Assembly: GCA_937889645.1 (NCBI GenBank)
Contig: CALBZE010000053.1
Coordinates: 1 to 21,679, forward strand
Direction of reading: 5' to 3'
Origin: an uncultured bacterium
GTDB taxonomy: Bacteria > Gemmatimonadota > Gemmatimonadetes > Longimicrobiales > RSA9
Length of the DNA: 21,679 nucleotides
Shown here: positions 1-7,344 of the stretch, piece after piece
How positions within the stretch are numbered: position 1 is the first letter of the stretch
Layout of the letters: each line of letters starts with the position of its first letter
Made by a program: the position numbers and the translations under genes
Notes under the pieces: generated by a model
Told to the model about the DNA's origin: nothing
Database searches by the model: none
What the model saw: only the letters and a program-made list of their open reading frames with translations

Positions 1-49
1 CTACGGTGAGAATAACGCCTGAATTTGTATGGGCTGAAGTTACCACCCT
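1..49. other. Left-edge spacer downstream of ssb
   Basis: A short, relatively AT-rich stretch just beyond the ssb stop codon. I see no hairpin with a T tract and no supported reading frame in it. Confidence 0.4.
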
Positions 50-502
50 TTAGAACGGCAGGTCGTCGTCCTCGTCGTCGAACGGGCCGGGCGCCGGAGT
101 CGGCTGACGACGCGGCGCGCCGCGCGACCCGCGGTCGCCGGCGTCGAAGTCGCCGCCGCCGCCTCCTCCGCCCTGGCCGAGGAGCACCATCTCCTGGACG
201 ACGATGTCCGTCCAGTAACGGGTGCCGCCCTGGCCGTCCTCGGTCTGCGAGTACTCGATCCGGCCCTCGACGTAGAGCCGGTCCCCCTTGTGGACGTACT
301 GCTCGACGAGCTCGGCCAGACGGTCCCAGAACGTCAGGCGGTGCCACTCCGTCTTCTCCTGCCGCTGTCCGGACCGGTCGGTGAACGTCCGGTTCGTGGC
401 CAGCGACACCTTGGCCACCTTGGTTCCCGATGCGGTCGTCCGGACCTCGGGCTCCGACCCGACGTTCCCGATCAGCATCACCTTGTTCAGCGAGCGACTC
501 AT
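50..502 (-). CDS. ssb: Single-stranded DNA-binding protein
   Basis: Encodes a 150-residue SSB, the usual length, which coats single-stranded DNA in replication, repair and recombination. The N-terminal ~110 residues are a standard OB fold, opening MSRSLNKVMLIGNVGSEPEV and carrying the family signatures TEWHRLTFWDRLAE and YVEGRIEYSQ. A short Gly-rich linker (seven or more glycines around residues 111-117) follows. The acidic tail ends DDEDDDLPF, a close variant of the DDDIPF tip that recruits SSB partner proteins. The ATG at 502 has an AAAGGTGG ribosome-binding site. The gene stands alone, not in the common rpsF-ssb-rpsR operon, and is transcribed away from the transporter at 656. The family call is certain. 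The partner-binding role of the tail is family knowledge. Confidence 0.97.
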   Translation of the reverse strand: MSRSLNKVMLIGNVGSEPEVRTTASGTKVAKVSLATNRTFTDRSGQRQEKTEWHRLTFWDRLAELVEQYVHKGDRLYVEGRIEYSQTEDGQGGTRYWTDIVVQEMVLLGQGGGGGGGDFDAGDRGSRGAPRRQPTPAPGPFDDEDDDLPF

Positions 503-655
503 CCCAATCCACCTTTCTGGTGCGGTTTCGATGCGCGATTGCCCTGGGGGTGGTACCCCGGTGGGCGGAGGGGTGTTTCGGGAGATATTCGGTCTCCGGC
601 CCCGCGCGATTCGCTGCGACCGAGCGAACGATAAGCCAACGGAGGGGGCGGCGCC
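503..655. promoter_or_regulatory. Divergent intergenic region between ssb and the AI-2E transporter
   Basis: These 153 bp must hold the start signals for both divergent genes. I see the ssb Shine-Dalgarno at the left end and GGAGGGGG (641-648) for the transporter at the right end. AT-rich patches around 585-592 and 628-636 could be -10 elements, but no convincing -35/-10 pair stands out on either strand. Confidence 0.4.
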
Positions 656-1807
656 ATGGTCGTCGCGGCCGCGGGTGGCACGAGCCGTGCCCCCTACGGG
701 GCGGAAGCCCTGCAAGAGCGTGGGAGGCGAGCGTTGTGGCAGGTGTCGGACGGGAACGGCGGTGCTGGCCGCGGCGTGACGATCGGCTTCGTCGCGCGGG
801 CCACGCTGGTGGTCATCGGGCTCTGGTCCCTGGCGCACCTGCTCTGGCTGGGTCGGGACCTGCTCTTCGTGACGTTCTTCGCGGCGCTGGTCGCGCTGTT
901 CCTGTCGATCTTCGTCGACCGGCTGGAGGCGCTCGGGGTGCCGAGGGCGTTGGCGGCGGTGCTCGTGCTCGTCCTGCTCCTCGCGCTGCTCGGCGGGTTG
1001 TTCTTCCTGTCGTGGCCGACGCTCCGGAGTCAGCTCGTGGTGATCGAGCGGGAGCTGCCGGAGGCGGTCGCGGACGTGGAGCGGTGGGTCCGCGCGCAGT
1101 ACATGGCGGTGACGGGCGAGGTCGGCCGTCCGCGTCCGGAGATCGCGGCGCAGCTCCAGGATCGGCTGGGGCGGGAGGCGGCGGACATCGTGGCGGGCGC
1201 GCTGCCGCTCCTCAATACGGCGGTCGGCACCGTCTTCGGCTTGTTCGTGGTGGTGTTCGCGGGGCTGTACCTGTCGATCGAGGCGCGGCTTTACATGGAG
1301 GGGCTGACTCGCCTCTTCCCGCCGCAGGCCCGGCCGCACATCGAGCGGGCACTGCGGGAGGCGGGCTCGGACCTCAGGAAATGGATCCTGGGGACGGCGA
1401 TCAACATGCTCGTGGTAGGCGTCGCCACGACCGTGGGGCTCACGCTGATGGACATCCCCGCGGCGCTGGCGCTCGGGCTGATCGCGGGGTTGCTCGAGTT
1501 CATCCCGATCTACGGCCCGATCCTGAGCGCGGTCCCCGCGGTGGCCGTGGCGCTGCTCCTCTCGCCCGGCAAAGCGCTGTGGGTGGTCGTGCTCTACGTC
1601 GCGATCCAGCAGCTCGAAGCAAACCTGCTCACGCCGCTCGTGATGAAGGGGGCGGTCCGGCTGCCGCCGGCGCTGACGCTCCTCTTCGGCGCGCTCATGG
1701 CGGTGCTGTTCGGCTTCCTGGGGCTGCTCCTCGCGGTCCCGATCCTGGCGTTCACGCTGGCGCTCGTGCGGCGCCTCTACGTCGACGAACTCGAGAACGG
1801 GGCGTGA
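656..1807 (+). CDS. AI-2E family transporter (integral membrane protein)
   Basis: A 383-residue polytopic inner-membrane protein of the AI-2E transporter/PerM family, whose members include TqsA-like exporters and a Na+/H+ antiporter. The substrate cannot be read from sequence. Evidence is an N-terminal pair of hydrophobic helices (about residues 42-90), a central less hydrophobic segment (about 120-180), and a C-terminal helix bundle. That bundle carries the family motifs FIPIYGPILSAVPA and QQLEANLLTPLVMKGAVRLP. The ATG at 656 has a strong GGAGGGGG site. The first ~40 residues are non-conserved and Ala/Gly/Arg-rich, so an internal GTG near 737 is an alternative start. The gene converges with the aminotransferase, leaving only 16 bp between the stops. 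The family assignment is firm and the function is open. Confidence 0.9.
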   Translation: MVVAAAGGTSRAPYGAEALQERGRRALWQVSDGNGGAGRGVTIGFVARATLVVIGLWSLAHLLWLGRDLLFVTFFAALVALFLSIFVDRLEALGVPRALAAVLVLVLLLALLGGLFFLSWPTLRSQLVVIERELPEAVADVERWVRAQYMAVTGEVGRPRPEIAAQLQDRLGREAADIVAGALPLLNTAVGTVFGLFVVVFAGLYLSIEARLYMEGLTRLFPPQARPHIERALREAGSDLRKWILGTAINMLVVGVATTVGLTLMDIPAALALGLIAGLLEFIPIYGPILSAVPAVAVALLLSPGKALWVVVLYVAIQQLEANLLTPLVMKGAVRLPPALTLLFGALMAVLFGFLGLLLAVPILAFTLALVRRLYVDELENGA

Positions 1808-1823
1808 GCGCGCCGGCCGCGGC

Positions 1824-2663
1824 TCAGCGGCCGATCTCCGCCCTGTACGCGTCCATCAGGCGACGCGTGATGGCGCCCGGCTCGCCGGTCCCGATCGGCC
1901 GCCCGTCCACGCGCACGACGGGCATGACCTCCGTCGTGGTCCCGGTGAGGAAGAGTTCGTCGATGTGGTGCAGGCGGTCCAGGAGGATCGGGCCTTCCCG
2001 GACGGGGATCCCCAGCTCCGCGGCGAGGGCGAGGACGCGGTCACGGGTGATTCCGGCGAGGATGTAGTTGCACTTCGGGTAGGTCACGAGCGTCCCGTCG
2101 ACGACGGCCATCACGTTCGAGTGCGACCCCTCGAGCACGATCCCGTCGCGCACGAAGAGCGCCTCGAACGCGCCCGCCGCGTGCGCCTTCTGGTTGGCGA
2201 GCACGTTCGGCAGGAGCGCGACGGACTTGATATCGCAGCGGGACCAGCGCGTGTCGGGCGTGGTGATGGCGTCGACGCCCTCGTCGTAGTACGCGTCGGG
2301 GTGGCGCCTGGCGGGCTTGACGGATACGTAGACCGTCGGCAGCGTGTCGGCCGGCGGGAACGCGTGCTTCCGGGGCGCGGCGCCGCGGGTCACCTGGATG
2401 TAAATGTTCCCCTCGTCCTCGATCCCGTTCTCCTCGACGAGGCGCAAGGCGACGTCGCGCAGCTCGCCGTAGGCGTCGAAGGGGATCTCGAGCGCCTGGA
2501 TCCCGCCGGCCAGCCGGCAGAGGTGCTCGGGGAGGAGGTAGGGGCGCCCACGGTAGACGCGGATGACTTCGTAGACGCCGTCGGCGAAGAGGAATCCCCG
2601 GTCGTCGACGGAGACGCGCGCTTCGGCGTGCGGCAGGAACTCGCCGTTCAGGTAGACCAGCAC
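1824..2663 (-). CDS. dat: Class IV PLP aminotransferase, D-amino acid aminotransferase type
   Basis: A 279-residue fold-type IV PLP aminotransferase, closest by eye to bacterial D-alanine aminotransferase, which exchanges amino groups between D-amino acids and 2-oxo acids. Branched-chain aminotransferase is the main alternative. The start MLVYLNGEF matches that subfamily. The segment SRCDIKSVALLPNVLANQ carries the PLP-binding lysine (K146), and LEGSHSNVM carries the cofactor-contacting glutamate (E178). LTGTTTEVMPV near the C-terminus fits the phosphate-binding loop. The start is a GTG at 2663, read as Met, with GGGAG upstream; there is no ATG nearby and the family N-terminus fits exactly. 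It lies 56 bp after the diadenylate cyclase gene on the same strand, so the two are probably co-transcribed, with a hairpin between them. Soluble cytoplasmic enzyme. Confidence 0.9.
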   Translation of the reverse strand: MLVYLNGEFLPHAEARVSVDDRGFLFADGVYEVIRVYRGRPYLLPEHLCRLAGGIQALEIPFDAYGELRDVALRLVEENGIEDEGNIYIQVTRGAAPRKHAFPPADTLPTVYVSVKPARRHPDAYYDEGVDAITTPDTRWSRCDIKSVALLPNVLANQKAHAAGAFEALFVRDGIVLEGSHSNVMAVVDGTLVTYPKCNYILAGITRDRVLALAAELGIPVREGPILLDRLHHIDELFLTGTTTEVMPVVRVDGRPIGTGEPGAITRRLMDAYRAEIGR

Positions 2664-2694
2664 GATCCGCTCCCGGAAAAGGTTGCGACGTTGA

Positions 2695-2718
2695 GGATGG
2701 CGCGTGACGGCGCCATCC
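2695..2718 (-). terminator. Intercistronic hairpin between diadenylate cyclase and aminotransferase genes
   Basis: A perfect 9-bp inverted repeat, GGATGGCGC / GCGCCATCC, with a 6-base loop lies immediately after the cyclase stop codon. On the minus strand no T tract follows at once, although TTTT occurs about 15 bases downstream. It could be a partial terminator, a processing or stability hairpin, or an attenuator lowering aminotransferase expression. Only the structure is visible; the role is inferred. Confidence 0.5.
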
Positions 2719-2719
2719 G

Positions 2720-3595
2720 TCAATCGTTGGCCTCGATGGTCATGATGATGCGGCCGCCGCCGAAGACGCGGGTGTCGCCCGTGGACTCGGAGACGGCGAA
2801 TGCGACGCAGCGGGTGGCCGCGGTGATCCCGGCAGCGGCGCGGTGTCGCGCGCCGAGCCCGGGGGGCAGGTCGCCCGGGGGCGCGAGGTCCTGGAGGTAG
2901 CGCCCGGCCGCGACGACGACGCCGTCGGCCCGGATCACGAACGCGCCGTCCATCCCGGAGAACTCGCGGATCGCGCGCTTGGTCCCGACGTTCAGGATCT
3001 GGCGTTCGGATTCCGGGTGCCCCTCGAACGGGTTGAGGACGAGGGGGTGCGAGCGTTCGAGCACCGCCTCGTGGTCGCCGAGGGTGATGAGGATGCCGAC
3101 GGGTCGTCCCTCGCGCCCGACGTGTCCCAGCTCCACGCAGAAGGTGAGGACCGCGTCGAAGACGGCCGGGTCGGAAACCTGGCTCAGGATATTGAGAGGC
3201 GCATCGGCCTGGCCGTCGAGGTAGTCCTCTTCGTTGCGCAGGTCCACGAGGGCGACGGTGTCGAGCTCGCACTGCCCGTCGACCGCGTTGCCGGAGATGA
3301 CGATGACGCGCTCGTCCGGGCGGAGCAGGCCCGCCGCGAGCCCTTCCAGGAGCGCGATCTTGGCGCGGCCGCGGCGCCGGATCCGCACCTCGGGGAGGGA
3401 GACGACGTCGGTTTCCGTGATGAGCCCCGCCTCGGCACCCACCGCCACGGTGATCACGTTCCCCGTCGGGCCGAGTTGCCGGCGCAGGTAGGCGGCCTCG
3501 TCGGGGAGTGCCGCGGCGAGCAGGATTGCATTTGCGCCCGTCTCCCTGGCGACGACGACCGCGCCGTCCAGGATCGCGCGATTGGTCGGATTCAT
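2720..3595 (-). CDS. Diadenylate cyclase (DAC/DisA_N domain) with an N-terminal extra domain, DacZ-like
   Basis: A 291-residue protein whose C-terminal half is a DAC domain, which condenses two ATP into cyclic di-AMP. The hallmark motifs are present: MDGAFVI (D216-G217-A218) and GLGARHRAAAGIT (R250-H251-R252). The usual preceding segment, GREGRPVGILITLGD followed by NPFEGH, is also present. Residues 1-~150 form a separate alpha/beta domain (e.g. ARETGANAILLAAALPD, RPDERVIVISGN). They carry neither the membrane helices of CdaA nor the C-terminal DNA-binding part of DisA. The layout resembles archaeal DacZ enzymes, which have a pyruvate-kinase-C-like N-domain; that comparison is from memory. 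The ATG at 3595 has a strong GGAGGAGG site. It is first in a probable operon with the aminotransferase and divergent from the M16 peptidase. Predicted soluble. Confidence 0.85.
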   Translation of the reverse strand: MNPTNRAILDGAVVVARETGANAILLAAALPDEAAYLRRQLGPTGNVITVAVGAEAGLITETDVVSLPEVRIRRRGRAKIALLEGLAAGLLRPDERVIVISGNAVDGQCELDTVALVDLRNEEDYLDGQADAPLNILSQVSDPAVFDAVLTFCVELGHVGREGRPVGILITLGDHEAVLERSHPLVLNPFEGHPESERQILNVGTKRAIREFSGMDGAFVIRADGVVVAAGRYLQDLAPPGDLPPGLGARHRAAAGITAATRCVAFAVSESTGDTRVFGGGRIIMTIEAND

Positions 3596-3655
3596 GGCCT
3601 CCTCCGTCAGCGGGCCGACCGTGCGTCGCGTGAGGAAGCAACCCCCGGGCCGCGC

Positions 3656-3685
3656 TTGCAGGGCACGCGGGTTGCCGCCTAACCT
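3656..3685 (+). promoter_or_regulatory. Possible promoter for the M16 peptidase gene
   Basis: TTGCAG (3656-3661) and TAACCT (3680-3685) are separated by 18 bp and lie 36 bp upstream of the peptidase ATG, inside the 126-bp divergent spacer. The -10 match is only partial. Confidence 0.3.
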
Positions 3686-3721
3686 TCGCCGCCGCGCCGC
3701 ACACCGGAGACGACCGAAGGG

Positions 3722-6358
3722 ATGATCGGCGAAGAAATCCTGGACCTGCTCTCCGCGCACGAACGACGCCTCCCCAACGGGCTCACGGTCCTGATCCGGG
3801 AGGACCGCTCCGCGCCCGTGGTCGCGATCGTGACCCACGTCAAGGCGGGCTACTTCAACGAGCCCGACCCGGTGGTGGGGATCAGCCACGTCCTCGAGCA
3901 CATGTACTTCAAGGGGACGGAGCGTTTCGGCGTCGGCGAGATCGCGCGGGCGACCAAGGCGGCGGGCGGGTTCCTGAACGCCGGTACGATCTACGACTAC
4001 ACGAGCTATTACACGGTCCTCCCCTCCTCGGCGCTCGAGCGAGGGCTCGAGATCCAGTCCGACGCGCTCAAGCACTCCGAGATCGACCCGGACGAGCTCC
4101 GCAAGGAGCTCGAGGTGATCATCCAGGAGGCGAACCGGAAGCTGGACAACCCGCGCGCCGTCGCGACGGAGCGGCTCTACGAGGCGATGTTCGACGTCCA
4201 CCGCATACGCCGCTGGCGGATCGGGACGGAGGAGGGGCTGCGCCGCCTCACGCGCGAGGACGTTTGGCGCTACTACCGCGACCTGTACCGCGCGCCGAAC
4301 ATCGTTCTCGTCATCGCCGGCGACGTCGAGGCGGAGGAAGCGTACCGGCTGGTCGAGCACTATTACGGCGACGTGCCCGGCGGCGACGTGGTGAAGGAGA
4401 CGTCGCCCGCGGAGCCGGACACGCGCGGCCTCCGCGTGCGCGAATTGACGGGCGACATCGTTCAGGCGCACCTGGAATGGGGGTGGAGGACGCCCGGCGT
4501 GCTGCACCCCGACACGCCGTTCCTCGACCTGCTCGCCGTCGTCCTCGGTCAGGGCCGCGCCTCGCGGCTCTACCGCGGCGTGCGCGAGGCGGGGCTCGTC
4601 CACTCGATCGGCGCATCGAACTACACGCCGACGGAGATCGGCGTCTTCACGGTGAGCGCCGAGCTCGAGCCCGACGCCGCGGGCGACGCCGTCGCCGCCG
4701 TGTGGAGGGAAGTCGACGCGCTGCGCGGCGAGGCGGTCCCGGCCGAGGAGCTGGAGCGGGCGCGCAGCATCCTCGAGGCCCGGCTGCTACGGAACATGGA
4801 GACCGTCGACGGCCAGGCGAACCTCCTCGCCCGGTGGGAGGCGTACGGCGGCTGGCGGCTCCTCGGCCGATACGTCGCCGCCATCGCCGGCGCCACGTCG
4901 GACGATCTGCTCCGCGTGGCGCGGGAGCACCTCGCGCTCGACCGCTCGACCGTTCTCGTCTACAGGCCGGCCTCCTCGCGGCCGCTGGGGTGGAGCGCGA
5001 CGGAACTCGAGGGCCGGCTGATGGGGGCGTCGGCCGGGAGCGAAGCGGTTGCTGCGCCCGCGACGGCGGCGCCCCCCGCGACGCCGGCCGCCGCGCCCGT
5101 CGCCGACGGCGTCGAGGACGGCGTCCATTTCTACACGCTCGCGAACGGGGTGCGCGTCGCGATCAAGCCGTGCCCGGCGTCGCCTCTCGTGTCGATGGGG
5201 ATCTTCCTGCGGGGCGGGCCGGTGATGGAATCGCGGGACCTCGCCGGGATCACCGGCCTCATGGCGCGGACGTCGATCAAGGGTACGCGGAATCGGACCG
5301 CGCGGCAGATCGCGGAGGCGACGGAGGCGCTCGGCGGCTCGATCTCGCCGTCCATCGGCACCGACATGTTCCAGTGGACGCTGTCGCTCCCGGCGCGCAG
5401 CTTCGACGCCGGCTTCGCGATCCTCGCCGACGTCTCCCTGCGCCCCACCTTCCCGGAGGACGAGCTGGAGCTGGAACGGCGCATCGCCCTGGCCGACGTC
5501 GAGCGGCTCCGGGACGACATGTACCGCTATCCGCTGCGCCTCTTCCTCCAGGGTGCATTCGGTGGCCACCCGTACGGCTTCGCGCTCGAGGACACGGAAG
5601 CGGGCCTGCGCGCCGTCGACCGCGACGCGCTGGTGCAGTGGCACCGGGAGCAGGTCCTTGAGGGCGCACCGTGGGTCGTGGTCGTCGGCGGCGTGGATCC
5701 GGACGCCGCGGCGCGGACGATCGCGCGGGAGATGGAGGAGGTCCGGTGTCGGCCCGAGGAGACGTCGCCCCGCCGGCCGGCGTGGCCGGACGGGCCGCGC
5801 GCGGAGGTCGTGGGGCGCGACAAGGCCCAGACCGCGCAGCTCCTGGGCTTCCCCGGGCCGGACCGAAACGACCCCGAGACCTACGCGCTGGACGTCCTCT
5901 CGAACGCGATCGGCGGGCTGGGCGGCCGGCTCTTCGAGGACCTGCGCAGCCAGCGCTCGCTTGCGTACACGGTCGCCGCGTACCCGATCGCGCGATGGCT
6001 GGGCGGCGCCTTCGTCGCCTACATCGCGACGGCGCCCGAGCGCGAGGACGAAGCGCGGTCCGGGCTGATCGAGCACTTCGAGCGTCTGGCCGACGAGGCG
6101 CTCGCGGCAGAGGAGGTCGAGCGGTCGAAGGAGTATACGGTCGGCTCGTGGAAGATCCGCAGCCAGACCAACTCCGCCCAGCTCGGCGACATCGCCGGCG
6201 CGCTCCTCCTCGGGCGCGGGCTCGCGGAGATCCGGGAGTTCGAGGACCGCATCCGCGCGGTCACGCCGGTCCGGATCCGCGACGTCGTGCGGCGCTACTA
6301 CGACCCGAGCCGCCTCGTCGAAGGGATCGTCCGGGGGAGGCGCAACGGCCGGGGGTAG
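3722..6358 (+). CDS. M16 (pitrilysin/PqqL-type) zinc metallopeptidase, active and inactive halves fused
   Basis: An 878-residue protein made of two tandem M16 units. The first half carries the inverted zinc motif HVLEH (H56, E59, H60) and the distal glutamates in KELEVIIQE (E129, E136), so it should be a zinc endopeptidase. An Ala/Pro-rich linker follows at about residues 440-465. The second half starts with TLANGVRVAIKPCPASP. It has no HxxEH (GLMARTSIKGT at the equivalent place) but ends with the LRSQRSLAYTV segment typical of the non-catalytic partner that shapes the chamber. Many bacteria encode these halves as two adjacent genes; here one chain does both. There is no signal peptide or lipobox at the N-terminus (MIGEEILDLLSAHERRLPNG), so it may act in the cytoplasm, unlike many secreted relatives. 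The ribosome-binding site GAAGG is very close to the ATG. Substrate unknown. Confidence 0.93.
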   Translation: MIGEEILDLLSAHERRLPNGLTVLIREDRSAPVVAIVTHVKAGYFNEPDPVVGISHVLEHMYFKGTERFGVGEIARATKAAGGFLNAGTIYDYTSYYTVLPSSALERGLEIQSDALKHSEIDPDELRKELEVIIQEANRKLDNPRAVATERLYEAMFDVHRIRRWRIGTEEGLRRLTREDVWRYYRDLYRAPNIVLVIAGDVEAEEAYRLVEHYYGDVPGGDVVKETSPAEPDTRGLRVRELTGDIVQAHLEWGWRTPGVLHPDTPFLDLLAVVLGQGRASRLYRGVREAGLVHSIGASNYTPTEIGVFTVSAELEPDAAGDAVAAVWREVDALRGEAVPAEELERARSILEARLLRNMETVDGQANLLARWEAYGGWRLLGRYVAAIAGATSDDLLRVAREHLALDRSTVLVYRPASSRPLGWSATELEGRLMGASAGSEAVAAPATAAPPATPAAAPVADGVEDGVHFYTLANGVRVAIKPCPASPLVSMGIFLRGGPVMESRDLAGITGLMARTSIKGTRNRTARQIAEATEALGGSISPSIGTDMFQWTLSLPARSFDAGFAILADVSLRPTFPEDELELERRIALADVERLRDDMYRYPLRLFLQGAFGGHPYGFALEDTEAGLRAVDRDALVQWHREQVLEGAPWVVVVGGVDPDAAARTIAREMEEVRCRPEETSPRRPAWPDGPRAEVVGRDKAQTAQLLGFPGPDRNDPETYALDVLSNAIGGLGGRLFEDLRSQRSLAYTVAAYPIARWLGGAFVAYIATAPEREDEARSGLIEHFERLADEALAAEEVERSKEYTVGSWKIRSQTNSAQLGDIAGALLLGRGLAEIREFEDRIRAVTPVRIRDVVRRYYDPSRLVEGIVRGRRNGRG

Positions 6359-6433
6359 CCGGCGACGACGCGCGCCCGCCGCTCACGCCGACGCGGCGCT
6401 TCCGGGCTCCACGCCGGGGCCGGCTCCCGCCGA

Positions 6434-6462
6434 TTGCTCCACCAGACACCGGCGTCTATATT
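6434..6462 (+). promoter_or_regulatory. Sigma-70-type promoter for the enoyl-CoA hydratase gene
   Basis: TTGCTC (6434-6439), a 17-bp spacer, then TATATT (6457-6462). It lies in the 161-bp gap after the peptidase and about 50 bp before the hydratase ATG, which suggests the hydratase has its own promoter. Confidence 0.65.
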
Positions 6463-6519
6463 CGCCGCCGGGTCGCGGCGAGCCGCCGCGGCCGCCTCAA
6501 CCCGCACGAATTCAGCACC

Positions 6520-7308
6520 ATGAGCGACGCATACGAGTACGTCAGGATCGAGCGCAGCGAAGGGGTCGCGGTCGTGGTCGTGAACCGGCCGGACAAGCTG
6601 AACGCGCTGAACGCGGACACGGTCGCCGAGCTGGACCGCGCGTTCCACGCCCTCGCGGCGGACGACTCCGTGCGCGCCGTGATCGTGACCGGCGCCGGGG
6701 AGAAGGCCTTCGTCGCCGGCGCCGACATCGCCGAGCTGGCCCAGATGGGTCCGATCTCGGGCGTCCGCGTCTCGCGCCAGGGGCAGGACACGTTCCGCTT
6801 CCTCGAGGCGATGCCGAAGCCCGTGATCGCCGCGGTCAACGGCTTCGCCCTCGGCGGCGGTCTCGAGCTCGCCCTCGCCTGCCACCTGCGCATCGCGAGC
6901 GAGAACGCGCGCTTCGGGCTCCCGGAGGTGAAGCTCGGGATCATCCCCGGCTACGGCGGCACGGTGCGGCTGCCCCGGGTCGTCGGCCGCGGGCGCGCGC
7001 TCGAGCTGATCCTGACCGGCGACATGATCGACGCCCAGGAGGCCTACCGGATCGGCCTCGTGAACCGGGTCGTCCCGCAGGTCGAGCTGATGACCGAGGC
7101 GCAGGCGCTGGCCCGCAAGATCATCGCGAACGGCCCCGTCGCGCTCGCGCTCGCGATCGAGTCGGTCAACCACGCGCAGAACGCGACGCTCGAGGACGGG
7201 CTCATGCTGGAGTCGAACCTGTTCGGCCTCCTCGCGTCGACCGAAGACATGCGCGAGGGGATGCAGGCGTTCCTCGAGAAGCGGAAGGCGCAGTTCGCGG
7301 GGAAGTAG
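6520..7308 (+). CDS. Enoyl-CoA hydratase/isomerase (crotonase family)
   Basis: A 262-residue crotonase, the standard length, adding water across the double bond of a 2-enoyl-CoA in beta-oxidation or a related acyl-CoA pathway. The oxyanion-hole segments are present (AFVAGADIAEL and NGFALGGGLELALACH). Both catalytic acids expected for a true hydratase are also present: E116 in GGLELALA and E136 in LPEVKLGIIPGYGGTVRLPR. The closest general type is a short-chain hydratase (crotonase/FadB1-like); exact chain length or pathway cannot be told. The ATG at 6520 begins MSDAYEYVRIERSEGVAVV, a typical family start, but the Shine-Dalgarno is weak. It has its own promoter and ends 36 bp before recF, so read-through into recF is possible. 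There is no thiolase or dehydrogenase partner in the window. Confidence 0.93.
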   Translation: MSDAYEYVRIERSEGVAVVVVNRPDKLNALNADTVAELDRAFHALAADDSVRAVIVTGAGEKAFVAGADIAELAQMGPISGVRVSRQGQDTFRFLEAMPKPVIAAVNGFALGGGLELALACHLRIASENARFGLPEVKLGIIPGYGGTVRLPRVVGRGRALELILTGDMIDAQEAYRIGLVNRVVPQVELMTEAQALARKIIANGPVALALAIESVNHAQNATLEDGLMLESNLFGLLASTEDMREGMQAFLEKRKAQFAGK

Positions 7309-7344
7309 GCGAAACGCCCAGGCGCCCCGACGACGTCTCCCTCG

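Noticed and set aside
3184..4603. Long open frame on the minus strand opposite the M16 peptidase, continuous with the diadenylate cyclase frame.
   Set aside because: The part beyond the ATG at 3595 is Arg/Val/Asp-rich antisense translation of the peptidase. The cyclase has its own strong ribosome-binding site at that ATG.
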